From the NCBI RefSeq assembly GCF_018398335.1, contig NZ_JAHBRX010000002.1:186001-250000 (forward strand): a stretch of 64,000 nucleotides of DNA. The letters are read 5' to 3'. Numbering within the stretch: the first letter of the stretch is position 1; each line of letters begins with the position of its first letter. The stretch is from Chelatococcus sp. HY11 (GTDB taxonomy: Bacteria > Pseudomonadota > Alphaproteobacteria > Rhizobiales > Beijerinckiaceae). Positions 51,671-59,932 of the stretch are shown piece after piece. The translations under genes and the position numbers were made by a program. The notes under the pieces are model-generated. The model did no database searches. It saw only the letters and a list, made by a program, of their open reading frames with translations, and was not told where the DNA came from.

Positions 51671-53614
51671 TTATTTCATGAAGTATTGCTCAGGGTTTGT
51701 CGGCCCTGGCGTCACATAGAAGGCCGTATCGGGCATGATCTCCGGGACGTTGTGAAAATTGGTCTTCACGACGCCGTAGTTGTCGGGATCCATATCCGTG
51801 CCGATCACAGGAAATTCCTCGCCAGTGATCGCCAGGATCTGCCGCATCAGCGCGAGTTTGCCTTCGTCACTGACGGTCTTCAGCAGTTCGGTGTAGAGGT
51901 CCTGCTGCTTCTTGGCCCAGGCCGGCGGCTCCTCGGCATTCGGATCCTTCGGATTCTGGTAGTAGATGCCCCAGGCCGAGCCAAAGGCTGACTGGTTCTC
52001 GTAGGGAAAATACCATTTCGGATCAAGGAGCCCGAGGAAATCATAGCCACCACCGCCGATCCACACGAGGCCTTCCTGATCGTTGGCCAACATGCGCGCC
52101 ACGGCGAATGACGATTCAATCGGCTTGGGTTGCATATCGACACCCACGGCTTTCCAATATTTACGGATAAGCTCTAGGGCATCGATATGATCTTTTCGCG
52201 CGGTCTGAACATCGATGGAGAACGCTATGCGCTTGCCGTCGGGGCCTATGCGATAGCCCTGGTCGTCACGCTTGGTGAAGCCCGATCGATCGATCGCCTC
52301 GTTGGCGGCCTTTACATCGAATTTCGTATACTGGGTGGCGAGCTTCTCGTCGTAAAGCGCCGTTCCCGGCCGCGGCACCGCCTGATAAGGGCGCGACTGT
52401 CCAGCGTAGAGAATGTCGTTGATTTCATCGCGGTTGATCGCCAGCGACAATCCTATGCGGAAATCCTTGTTCTGGAATACTTGCCGCAGAACCGGATTTT
52501 TGACGGTCTGGTTGAGGCAGATGAGCATGCCATTCGACCAGGCCGGCTGAACCTTGAACAGCTTGTAGCCGCCTTGCTCGCGATGCGCGGCCAGCACCAT
52601 GCCCGTTTCCAGCGAATTGAGCCGCTGTGCCTGCATGTCGAGGCCGCCATTGGTGGCCTTCAGAATGACGGATTGGACATCGCCCATGACGTCGTAGGTG
52701 ACCCGGTCGATGTAGGGCAGCTGGTTACCCTCGGGATCAACCTTGAAATAATAGGGATTACGCTCCGCGACCACCTGCGTTGTGCCGGTGTAAGGCACCG
52801 TCAACTTCCAGGGGTCAAGCACGGGGCGTGATGCATCCCGCCAGCGGTCCGGCGACTGCCAGTTGCCGACTTTGGCCTGGATGAGAGCGACCCAGCTCGG
52901 AGAACCGGCCGCCTTCACCAGTTGATCGACATCGGGATTATGAGCCTTGTGGAATTTCTTGAGGTAATGCGCCGGCGATCCCGCCAGGATATCTGAACCG
53001 AGATTGCTGGCGAGGTAATATAGCAGCATACCGTTTGGAGTTTTAAAGCTGAACTGGATCGTTGAATCGTCCACCTTCGAAACGACAACCGGGTCATTCC
53101 CGGATCTCAGCCAGCGTGGAACCGCCGGCGTGATCTCCTTGTTCATCAGGATGTCGTTGTACCAGAACAGGATATCATCGGCGGTAAACGGTGTTCCGTC
53201 CGACCACTTGATGCCCTTGCGAAGCTTGAAGGTATAAACGGTGCCGTCGCCATTGACCGAATAGCTCTCGGCGACATCCGGCACGACTCCCGTCCACTGC
53301 GGATCCCAGCGCACAAGGCGTGTATAGCCTATCGTGCGCTCCAGCAGTCCGTCGGAGGCTCCCACGAGCGCCTGCCGCCACGTGCCGCCATAGCTGCCGA
53401 TGGAATTCACGGGTTTGACGACCAGAGGATTGTCCGGAAGACGCTGCGCGACAGGCGGAAGCTTGCCTCCGGCGACCTCCTTGGCGAGGCCCGGCGCCTC
53501 CTTGTAGTCCGCGGCCAGTGCTGCGCGCGTCGTCAGTTCCGAGATACCAAGAACTCCGCAGCCGATGGACAGGTACAATATCGCGCGTCCGAGCGCGCGT
53601 TGGCTCGTCAACAT
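51671..53614 (-). CDS. ABC transporter substrate-binding protein, long family-5 type
   Basis: A 647-residue periplasmic protein. The signal peptide is cleaved near AALA-AD (about residue 35). Family-5 features include YTFKLRKGIKWSDGTPFTADD, and it has the long insert typical of the ~600-650-residue group often found with glycan or oligosaccharide loci. GGGAGG six bases before ATG 53614 sets the start; an ATG five codons upstream is in frame. First gene of the nine-gene operon ending at 42523, so the imported solute is presumably the substrate of the GH39 enzyme (inference). Confidence 0.92.
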   Translation of the reverse strand: MLTSQRALGRAILYLSIGCGVLGISELTTRAALAADYKEAPGLAKEVAGGKLPPVAQRLPDNPLVVKPVNSIGSYGGTWRQALVGASDGLLERTIGYTRLVRWDPQWTGVVPDVAESYSVNGDGTVYTFKLRKGIKWSDGTPFTADDILFWYNDILMNKEITPAVPRWLRSGNDPVVVSKVDDSTIQFSFKTPNGMLLYYLASNLGSDILAGSPAHYLKKFHKAHNPDVDQLVKAAGSPSWVALIQAKVGNWQSPDRWRDASRPVLDPWKLTVPYTGTTQVVAERNPYYFKVDPEGNQLPYIDRVTYDVMGDVQSVILKATNGGLDMQAQRLNSLETGMVLAAHREQGGYKLFKVQPAWSNGMLICLNQTVKNPVLRQVFQNKDFRIGLSLAINRDEINDILYAGQSRPYQAVPRPGTALYDEKLATQYTKFDVKAANEAIDRSGFTKRDDQGYRIGPDGKRIAFSIDVQTARKDHIDALELIRKYWKAVGVDMQPKPIESSFAVARMLANDQEGLVWIGGGGYDFLGLLDPKWYFPYENQSAFGSAWGIYYQNPKDPNAEEPPAWAKKQQDLYTELLKTVSDEGKLALMRQILAITGEEFPVIGTDMDPDNYGVVKTNFHNVPEIMPDTAFYVTPGPTNPEQYFMK

Positions 53615-53666
53615 GAGCGACCCTCCCATATGCGCCTTCTCGATCGATGTCGGGGCGTTGAATCTA

Positions 53667-53695
53667 CGTTATCGTTATCGTTGCAATTGCGTCAA
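53667..53695 (-). promoter_or_regulatory. Promoter with LacI-type site for the nine-gene operon
   Basis: On the minus strand: TTGACG (complement of 53690-53695, five of six), 16-bp spacer, GATAAC (four of six). The -10 and spacer lie in two adjoining copies of AACGAT (complement of GTTATCGTTATCGTT, about 53668-53682), the same half-site as in the palindrome at 53806-53823. A repressor there would block transcription. Confidence 0.5.
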
Positions 53696-53805
53696 GGACC
53701 GGACATGAATTTCTCACGATATAATCATGAAGCTCATGGATAAGGTGATATTGCTATGCTAACAACGCCGCAGAGACTTTGAGCGCACGCGCTACGATAG
53801 ATTGG

Positions 53806-53823
53806 AACGATAACGCTATCGTT
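53806..53823. promoter_or_regulatory. LacI-type operator just before the LacI gene
   Basis: AACGATAACGCTATCGTT has perfect 7-bp arms AACGATA and TATCGTT around ACGC. It ends two bases before the ATG of the LacI gene at 53826, so binding would also block its own translation-start region and transcription. Confidence 0.65.
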
Positions 53824-53825
53824 AA

Positions 53826-54899
53826 ATGATGATGGATGCCAAAAGCCCGCCGCGGTCGCCCGCGCAATCCTCTGAAGCCGTCGCCGAGCCGCCGGCCGGG
53901 CGGCCCGTGACAATCATCGATGTCGCGTCGGCAGCCGGTGTCTCGCCGATGACGGTTTCACGCGTTCTCAACAGCAGGGGGGGCGCGAGCGCCGAGACCC
54001 GCGCCCGCGTTCTGGAGATCGCCGGGGCGCTGAACTATCGGCCGAACAGCTTCGCCAAGAACCTGCGTATTGATCGCTCGAAGGTCGTGGGCATCGTCGT
54101 TCCGGATATCGCCAACCCGTTCTTCCCGGAAATCATCCGAGGCGCGGAGCTCGCGGCGCGGCCCGCGGGTTACACCCTGCTGACGTCCAATGTCGTCGAG
54201 GACCCGGCGCGGGAGGAGGAGGTCATTGGCACGCTTCTCGAGCGCCGCGTCGACGGTATCATCCTCTGCAGCGCGCGCCTCGAGGAGAAGCGTCTCCTCC
54301 GCGCGATCGACGGGCACCGCGCCGTTGTCCTCATCAACAGGGTCGTGCCACGACGAATTGCCGGCACCATCGAGATCGACTATGCCTCCGGCGTCGAAAC
54401 CTTGGTCGAGAAGCTGATCGCCCAGGGGCGTAGCCGGTTCGCCTTCGCGTCCGGCCTCTCGACCTCCTATGGCGGCCAGAAGCGCCGTGGCGGCCTTGAT
54501 CGCGCGCTCGCCCGGCATAATCTTGCCCTTGTAACGGAAGTTTCGAGTTCCCCGGATCTCGCGGGCGGCACGGAGGTCGGCCGGGCCTTGCTGCCCCATC
54601 GCGGCGAGATCGACGCGCTGATCTGCTACAACGATCTCATCGCGATCGGCGCGATGTCCGTGATGAAGGACAAAGGCATCGCCGTGCCGGAAGAGATTGC
54701 GGTGACGGGCTGCGACGACATCCCGGTGGCGGCGCTCGTTTCTCCGGCACTCACGACCTTGCGTGTGGCCAAGCAGGATCTGGGTGAGCTCGCCATGCGG
54801 ATGCTCCTGGACAGGATCGAGGAGCGCAACACCCAGCATGGCATCCTGATCGAGCCGGATCTGATCGCCCGCCAGACGACCGATTTTCCCTTTCCCTAG
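53826..54899 (+). CDS. LacI-family transcriptional regulator
   Basis: A 357-residue regulator with the helix-turn-helix TIIDVASAAGVSPMTVSRVLN near residues 28-48, hinge YRPNSFAKNLR, and a sugar-type sensor domain. It is divergent from the nine-gene glycoside operon and flanked by AACGATA-type palindromes, so it probably represses that operon and itself. The start is one of three tandem ATGs with no ribosome site; the operator directly abuts them. Confidence 0.9.
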   Translation: MMMDAKSPPRSPAQSSEAVAEPPAGRPVTIIDVASAAGVSPMTVSRVLNSRGGASAETRARVLEIAGALNYRPNSFAKNLRIDRSKVVGIVVPDIANPFFPEIIRGAELAARPAGYTLLTSNVVEDPAREEEVIGTLLERRVDGIILCSARLEEKRLLRAIDGHRAVVLINRVVPRRIAGTIEIDYASGVETLVEKLIAQGRSRFAFASGLSTSYGGQKRRGGLDRALARHNLALVTEVSSSPDLAGGTEVGRALLPHRGEIDALICYNDLIAIGAMSVMKDKGIAVPEEIAVTGCDDIPVAALVSPALTTLRVAKQDLGELAMRMLLDRIEERNTQHGILIEPDLIARQTTDFPFP

Positions 54900-55072
54900 T
54901 CACATCCCGACACGCAAGTACGGCACCCGAGAGCAAGCACAATGAGGTTGCCCCAAAGTCATCCTCTCCCAGGGGCGGACAGGCGGGCGCCGGCTAGATG
55001 CACAGAGTTGTGACGAGCAGAACGCGTCGCGCGCAGCTAGAAGGTTGCACCGATATCCTTGGTGGCGCCCTT

Positions 55073-56044
55073 ATGATCCTTGACCGTCGTTCAGCTCTGA
55101 AGTTCTTGGGATTATCGTCCGCGGCGGCGGCTTTCGCCGGTGCCCTGAAAGCAGAGGGGCTCCAGGCCGCGCCCAATGCGTCGGCGGGCCTGCCATTTGC
55201 GCTCACCACGCCGGTGCATATCGAGGAAGCGGCGTTGCGTGTCCGCAACCTGGATATCATGGCGGCCTATTATCGCGACGTGCTAGGCTTGCGCGAAATC
55301 CGGAAGACGGAAGACGGGATCGTTCTGGGCGCGGGCTCCGAGGCGCTGCTGCACCTCATTCATCGCCCAGACGCAAACCAAGAGAGCCAAAGGTCCGCGG
55401 GGCTCTTCCATATCGCGTATCTGATGCCCTCACGGGAGGATCTCGCCCGCTGGCTGGTCCACGCGGCTATGCTGCGCGTCTATATCGATGGCTTTGCGGA
55501 CCACAATGTCAGCGAGGCGATCTATCTCACCGATCCGGAAGGAAACGGTATCGAGGTTTATTCCGACCGCCCGCGCGAGCGTTGGACATGGCAGGGCGAT
55601 CTGGTGACGATGGGCACCGAACCTCTTGATATCGACGATATCCTGCGGTTGGCGGACACCTCGCACGACACTTATGTCAGCGCGCCGCAATCTCTCAGGA
55701 TCGGGCATATCCATCTGCGTGTCGGTGAGATCGCCAAGGCAAGGGCCTTCTATCAAGATCGGCTGGGGCTCGCTTCAACCCGGGGAGATCGGCCGAACGC
55801 CGCGTTCCTCGCGTCCGGCGGCTACCACCACCACATTGCCGTGAATACCTGGAACAGCGAAGGCGCTTCTCTGCGCGATTCACGGGATACAGGCCTGGAT
55901 TGGTTCTCGCTGCGGGTCATGGAGACGAGCCTTCACGCCGAGCAGAAGCGACGCTTCGCCGAGAGTGGCGCTGTGCAAGCCGTCGATGGCGGCTTCGAGA
56001 CGACCGATCCCTGGGGCACGAAAGTGAGGCTGCTCGCGAGCTAG
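55073..56044 (+). CDS. VOC-family dioxygenase-like protein with a twin-arginine-type leader
   Basis: A 323-residue protein. After a short start it has DRRSALKFLGLSSAAAAFAGALKAEG, a near-consensus twin-arginine signal. Two VOC modules follow, with IGHIHLRVG and GGYHHHIAVNTW (metal His) and the SEAIYLTDPEGNG block shared with the CatE-like protein at 31753. The FEIHV segment of that paralogue is FSLRV here, so a possible acidic ligand is lost. Export of a VOC dioxygenase-like protein is unusual. An ATG at 54998 is in frame but would put 25 basic residues before the leader. Its TAG stop lies in the CTAG border of element copy B. Confidence 0.8.
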   Translation: MILDRRSALKFLGLSSAAAAFAGALKAEGLQAAPNASAGLPFALTTPVHIEEAALRVRNLDIMAAYYRDVLGLREIRKTEDGIVLGAGSEALLHLIHRPDANQESQRSAGLFHIAYLMPSREDLARWLVHAAMLRVYIDGFADHNVSEAIYLTDPEGNGIEVYSDRPRERWTWQGDLVTMGTEPLDIDDILRLADTSHDTYVSAPQSLRIGHIHLRVGEIAKARAFYQDRLGLASTRGDRPNAAFLASGGYHHHIAVNTWNSEGASLRDSRDTGLDWFSLRVMETSLHAEQKRRFAESGAVQAVDGGFETTDPWGTKVRLLAS

Positions 56045-56253
56045 GGGCAATCGACATTCAAGTATGGCCAAGAGGTAGCACCGTCATCACCGGGCTTGTC
56101 CCAAGATCGGATTTATCCGATCTCGGCACTGCCCTGGAACTCGGCAACAGCCAGTTCCAGTGATCCCGATAGGAAGGGCGCCTCCATAAATCGGGATGGC
56201 CGGGACGAGCCCGGCCATGACAGCTGAGAAGGCTGAATGTCGCTTAAACCTAG
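56041..56253 (-). repeat. Structured CTAG-bounded element, copy B
   Basis: A 213-bp element in the opposite orientation to copies A and C. Left end CTAGGGGCAATCGACATTC; right end, read in reverse, CTAGGTTTAAGCGACATTC. Perfect CTAG lies at both borders (56041-56044, 56250-56253), and the left one contains the VOC stop codon. The 11-bp hairpin differs from copy C by two compensated pairs and one G-U pair. Confidence 0.85.
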
Positions 56254-56326
56254 AGCCAGTCTGCCTGTTGCCGACCTGCGGTCGCATGTTCGGCTGCGGA
56301 GGCGGACACGGTCACCAAAAACAGCA

Positions 56327-57046
56327 TCAGACGTCGAGCGTGCTGACCTCCCAGCTGACACGGCGGACGCCTGCAAGCCGGCGTATGGAACTGACGGCGG
56401 TATTGAGTTCCTGGGCATCGACCGTGGTGCTTACCAGCGTCGCGACGATCTGTGTACGATCATCGGTGCTCGGCTCCATCTCGATGTCGGCCACCGGATA
56501 CTTTGCCTTCTTCAAGACCTCTGTAATGCGTTCCCGGATATCCGGCGCGAGATGCGTCTCCGCGAGCACCCGGACTTCGTAGGTGGCTTCGGAGCCGCCC
56601 TCATCGATAGGCAACCGGTTGATCGCATTGACAAGCGGATGCAGCAAAGTATTGCCAGCCAGGATGAACAGCGTGACCAAGCCGGCCTCCGCCAGTCTGT
56701 CAGCTCCGGCGCAGGCCCCGACGGCTGCCGACGCCCACAGGGTTGCCGCGGTATTCAATCCGCGGACATTGCCACCGTCCTTCATGATGACGCCCGCGCC
56801 AAGGAACCCCACGCCGGACACCACATAGGAGATGACACGCGCGGCCCCGTCCGTTCCTGCGATCAGGAGCGCGAGATCCACGAAGGCCGCGGCGCCGACC
56901 GCAACGAGAACATTGGTGCGCAGTCCGGCGCTGCGTTGCCGATATTGACGTTCGACGCCGATCAGCGTGCCGAGGAGGAATGCGCCGAGCAAGCTCACAA
57001 AGGTGTCGAGCAAGGCGGTCAGATTGAATGTCTCTACGAACTGCAT
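56327..57046 (-). CDS. MgtC/SapB-family membrane protein
   Basis: A 239-residue protein. The N-terminal ~140 residues have four to five membrane segments with family blocks GAFLLGTLIGVERQYRQRSAGLRTN and VSGVGFLGAGVIMKDGGNVRGLNTAAT. The C-terminal ~90 residues form a soluble ACT-like domain (VRVLAETHLAPDIR...VSWEVSTLD). MgtC-like proteins affect magnesium homeostasis and ATP synthase, but the housekeeping branch is poorly defined. Start 57046 (MQFVETFN) is chosen because the longer frame adds an improbable basic leader. Confidence 0.88.
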   Translation of the reverse strand: MQFVETFNLTALLDTFVSLLGAFLLGTLIGVERQYRQRSAGLRTNVLVAVGAAAFVDLALLIAGTDGAARVISYVVSGVGFLGAGVIMKDGGNVRGLNTAATLWASAAVGACAGADRLAEAGLVTLFILAGNTLLHPLVNAINRLPIDEGGSEATYEVRVLAETHLAPDIRERITEVLKKAKYPVADIEMEPSTDDRTQIVATLVSTTVDAQELNTAVSSIRRLAGVRRVSWEVSTLDV

Positions 57047-57178
57047 CGATTCGGCCGGCCTCAATCTGTTATCCGGCTCACAACATACATGAGCTTGGCC
57101 GCAATCCATGTGACGGCGCGTTGCACGGGTTCGCCATGCCGATTGCCGCGAGCCGCGCGAAAAAAATTTCGCGGTCAT

Positions 57179-57203
57179 GGAATAAGTCGTCGCACCAGGC
57201 GTC
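57179..57203 (+). promoter_or_regulatory. Possible ECF-sigma promoter
   Basis: GGAATAA (57179-57185), 14-bp spacer, CGTC (57200-57203), about 40 bp before the COG4315-like gene. This is the GGAA...CGT layout of many ECF sigma promoters. The downstream sigma gene makes autocontrol plausible, but no second copy was found to confirm it. Confidence 0.3.
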
Positions 57204-57241
57204 TTCCTTGGGCGGTCAGATGGACCGTGGGAGAAGAAGCG

Positions 57242-57679
57242 ATGCTGACACCAATCATTCGCGCAGCCATGCTGGTTGGAACCGTTTCTATGGGAACCCT
57301 TGCCATGGGAACTCTTGCCATGGGAACTCTTGCCATGACCGACGGCGCGCTGGCTCAGGCGGCTGCGCCCGCCAAGGTGGCCGAGACGTCCAAGGGCAAG
57401 ACCCTCGTCGATGCCAAGGGCATGACCCTCTATATCTTCGACAAGGACTCGGCCGGAAAATCCGCCTGCAACGGCACCTGCGCCTCAAACTGGCCACCGC
57501 TGATGGTTGCGGCTGGCGCCAGCGCGAGCGGCGACTGGTCGATCGTGACCCGTGACGATGGCTCCAAGCAGTGGGCCTACAAGACGAAGCCCCTCTACAC
57601 CTGGGTCAAGGATACGAAGCCCGGTGACGTGACGGGTGAGGGCGTTGCCAACAACACCTGGCATGTCGCGGCGCCCTGA
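57242..57679 (+). CDS. Secreted COG4315-type protein (PF03640-like repeats)
   Basis: A 145-residue exported protein. The mature part has two copies of the lipoprotein-15 motif: GKTLVDAKGMTLYIFDKDSAGKSACNGTCASNWPPL and KQWAYKTKPLYTWVKDTKPGD. Function of this family is unknown. The signal peptide contains three tandem M-G-T-L-A units encoded by 15-bp repeats, ending at LAQA. It is followed by an ECF sigma and anti-sigma pair, the usual neighbourhood of this family in alphaproteobacteria. The frame is open for 335 codons upstream across the MgtC-like gene by codon bias only. Confidence 0.88.
   Translation: MLTPIIRAAMLVGTVSMGTLAMGTLAMGTLAMTDGALAQAAAPAKVAETSKGKTLVDAKGMTLYIFDKDSAGKSACNGTCASNWPPLMVAAGASASGDWSIVTRDDGSKQWAYKTKPLYTWVKDTKPGDVTGEGVANNTWHVAAP
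57290..57334 (+). repeat. 15-bp tandem repeat within a signal-peptide coding sequence
   Basis: Three adjacent units ATGGGAACYCTTGCC at 57290, 57305 and 57320; units 2 and 3 are identical. Each encodes M-G-T-L-A and lengthens the hydrophobic core of the signal peptide without shifting the frame. Each also offers an in-frame ATG. Confidence 0.9.
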
Positions 57680-57814
57680 CGGGCCCTATGCTGAAACGAC
57701 AGCCGGAGCGCCTCGTCAAAATGCCGCTGGTGCTCCGCGTTCTGTTGCTGTCACATAGGACTGCATACGCCCGGCGGCGCCAGCCGAAGGGCGCGAGCCC
57801 CGTGGTGTGTCGCC

Positions 57815-58318
57815 TTGGATGACGTTGCCGCTCTCCTGGAACCGCAGATACCGGCCCTGCGTCGCTATGCCTACGCGCTCGTGCGCAACCACGACGGTGC
57901 GGACGACCTTGTTCAGGATTGCCTGGAACGGGCCGTCGCGCACTGGTATCTGCGCCGTCGCGATGGTGATCTCCGGGCTTGGCTGTTTACAATCCTGCGC
58001 AACCTCTACATCAGCGATTTCCGCCAGAGGCGCAGACGCGGCACGGAAGTCGATATCGATGATGTCTCCCTGAGCGTTCACCCTGTCCAGGACGCGGGCC
58101 TCGATACCCAGGATGTGCTGACCGCGCTCGACCGCCTGCCCGAGGAGCACAAGGCCGTCCTGCTGCTCGTCGGCGTTGAAGACCTTTCCTATGAGGAGAC
58201 CGCGAGAGTTCTTGGTATCCCGCGCGGCACAGTGATGTCGCGCCTGGCGCGCGCGCGCCAAAGCCTGCGCGGATTGATGGACAAAGGTGGTGGGACGTGG
58301 CTTCGGAGGGTGAAATGA
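57815..58318 (+). CDS. ECF-type RNA polymerase sigma factor
   Basis: A 167-residue sigma factor. Region 2 (ALVRNHDGADDLVQDCLERA...LRAWLFTILRNLYISDF) and region 4 (ALDRLPEEHKAVLLLVGVEDLSYEETARVLGIPRGTVMSRLARAR) are complete; there is no region 3. No ATG is available at the right place; the TTG at 57815 gives the normal N-terminus. The anti-sigma gene overlaps its stop (ATGA at 58315-58318). Confidence 0.92.
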   Translation: MDDVAALLEPQIPALRRYAYALVRNHDGADDLVQDCLERAVAHWYLRRRDGDLRAWLFTILRNLYISDFRQRRRRGTEVDIDDVSLSVHPVQDAGLDTQDVLTALDRLPEEHKAVLLLVGVEDLSYEETARVLGIPRGTVMSRLARARQSLRGLMDKGGGTWLRRVK

Positions 58319-59103
58319 ACGGCTTGCAAGCGCCCATCGGCGAGGACGACCTGCAGTCGTTTGTTGACGGCCGTCTCGGCGGCGAGAGGCTGGCGGTTGT
58401 CGAGAATTATCTGGAAGCCAATCCCGATATCAGGTCACGTGTGTCGCTGGAAAAGCAGCAGCGGAGCGCCCTCCGAAGCGCCTTGCAGGCGAAATTCTCT
58501 GAACCCGTCCCGGCGCGGCTGCGCATCGCGGCCATTCGCACAGCCCGACGGCAACTCTGGCGGCGACGGATTGCGGGGGCGGCCGCCGCTCTTGTCCTCA
58601 TGGCCGCCGGTGGCGCCGGAGGCTGGTTCGCGCGCGGACAGAGCACGGCGCTAGCGCTTGGCACAACCGTTGTCACGCGCGATGCCGTCGCGGCCTATCG
58701 CACCTTCGTGGTCGAGGTCGCGCATCCCGTGGAGGTGGGCGCAGCGCAGGAGGCCCATCTCATCCGCTGGCTCTCCAAGCGCCTTGGGCGCCCCCTGAAA
58801 GCCCCAGATCTGACCCAGTTCGGCTTCCATCTGATGGGCGGCCGGCTCCTTTCCACCGACGCCGGCGCCGCCGCACAATTGATGTATGAGACGACCGGGG
58901 GACGAAGGCTGACCGTCTATGTGCAGGCAACGCAAGGTGTCGAGACCGCGTTTCGCTTCCGGCAGGACGGGGACGCCGCGACTTTCGCATGGCTCGACCA
59001 GGGTTATGGCTTCGCGGTGACGGCGAACTCCAACAGAAGCGAGTTGCTGCCTATCGCTGAAGTCGTCTATCAAAGCCTTGATGGCGAGATGCTGCAACAA
59101 TAG
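58315..59103 (+). CDS. Anti-sigma factor, membrane-anchored
   Basis: A 262-residue protein: an N-terminal cytoplasmic domain of ~85 residues (DDLQSFVDGRLGGERLAVVENYL...) of the anti-sigma fold, but without the zinc His-x3-Cys-x2-Cys motif; then one membrane segment near residues 88-112 (RRIAGAAAALVLMAAGG...) and a periplasmic domain of ~150 residues. It overlaps the sigma stop by four bases, so the two are made in fixed ratio. Should bind and silence the sigma factor. The signal it senses is unknown. Confidence 0.88.
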   Translation: MNGLQAPIGEDDLQSFVDGRLGGERLAVVENYLEANPDIRSRVSLEKQQRSALRSALQAKFSEPVPARLRIAAIRTARRQLWRRRIAGAAAALVLMAAGGAGGWFARGQSTALALGTTVVTRDAVAAYRTFVVEVAHPVEVGAAQEAHLIRWLSKRLGRPLKAPDLTQFGFHLMGGRLLSTDAGAAAQLMYETTGGRRLTVYVQATQGVETAFRFRQDGDAATFAWLDQGYGFAVTANSNRSELLPIAEVVYQSLDGEMLQQ

Positions 59104-59175
59104 GGCGTGATGAGAGTGCATGCCCGATCTTCGTGTCGCCGCGATGTGTAAAATTCAGTCACAGGAAGGCTCAAG

Positions 59176-59760
59176 ATGCCGCGCTTGAATGACGACGCGC
59201 TCGATCAACTGTTTCTTGAAGCGCGCACGGCAAACAAATGGCAGGATAAGCCGGTCGGGGAGGACATCATCCATGCCCTCTACGACCTGCTCAAGTTCGG
59301 GCCGACTTCGGCCAATTGTAGTCCGGCCCGCTTTCTTTTCGTGCACACGCCGGAAGGCAAGAAGCGGTTGAGCCCAGCCATGTCGTCCGGTAATCGCGAC
59401 AAGACCATGGCGGCCCCTGTGACCGCTATCGTCGCCTACGATCCGCGCTTTGCCGATGAGCTGCCCTTTCTCTTTCCCCATCAGGATGCGCGGCCGTGGT
59501 TTGCGGCGCCTGAAGTCGCGCATGAGACCGCATTTCGCAACGGCAGCCTGCAGGGCGCCTATCTCATCATGGCGGCGCGCTCGCTGGGCCTCGACTGCGG
59601 GCCGATGAGCGGCTTCGACGCGGCGAAGGTCGAGGCTGAGTTCTTCGCGGACAACGGCTGGAAGGCCAATTTCATCGTCAATCTCGGCTATGCCGACCCA
59701 TCGGGCACCCTGGAACGTCTGCCGCGACTCGCCTTCGACACGGCCTGCGCGATGGCGTGA
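59176..59760 (+). CDS. RutE-like nitroreductase (malonic semialdehyde reductase family)
   Basis: A 194-residue FMN enzyme. The [15 protein letters not shown] block and [17 protein letters not shown] are hallmarks of the HadB/RutE branch of the nitroreductase family. In the pyrimidine Rut pathway RutE reduces malonic semialdehyde to 3-hydroxypropionate, but no other rut gene is present. Nearby nitrilase and hydantoinase genes suggest nitrogen-compound breakdown, so an aldehyde or nitro reductase role is open. AGGAAGG lies upstream of the start. Confidence 0.88.
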   Translation: MPRLNDDALDQLFLEARTANKWQDKPVGEDIIHALYDLLKFGPTSANCSPARFLFVHTPEGKKRLSPAMSSGNRDKTMAAPVTAIVAYDPRFADELPFLFPHQDARPWFAAPEVAHETAFRNGSLQGAYLIMAARSLGLDCGPMSGFDAAKVEAEFFADNGWKANFIVNLGYADPSGTLERLPRLAFDTACAMA

Positions 59761-59771
59761 CCCGCCTAAAA

Positions 59772-59792
59772 GCGGAGGCTTGCCACCTCCGC
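59772..59792. terminator. Hairpin after the nitroreductase gene
   Basis: GCGGAGG (59772-59778) and CCTCCGC (59786-59792) form a perfect 7-bp stem around CTTGCCA, 12 bp after the stop. No U-tract follows, so only weak or Rho-assisted termination is likely. Confidence 0.35.
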
Positions 59793-59868
59793 CCGTCGAC
59801 GCCCGCCGTGCCTATCGCGCTCGGCGGGACGCCCGCGATCAGATTGCCGACCCACCTCAATTGCTTGA

Positions 59869-59894
59869 TTGACACTATGTTCTATCAATAGAAC
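59869..59894 (+). promoter_or_regulatory. Nitrilase promoter -35 and operator palindrome
   Basis: TTGACA (59869-59874, six of six) is followed by the perfect palindrome GTTCTAT-CA-ATAGAAC (59879-59894), which would cover the spacer. A clear -10 could not be fixed (TTATAC at 59895-59900 is 20 bp away). No regulator gene is adjacent, so the binding protein is unknown. Confidence 0.5.
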
Positions 59895-59932
59895 TTATAC
59901 CGTGGCGGTCCTGCAAAAAGAGGTGCGGAATC

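Noticed and set aside
56237-57241. 335-codon open frame in front of the COG4315-like protein
   Set aside because: Lies opposite the MgtC-like gene and shows no signal peptide or domain; the authentic leader starts at 57242.
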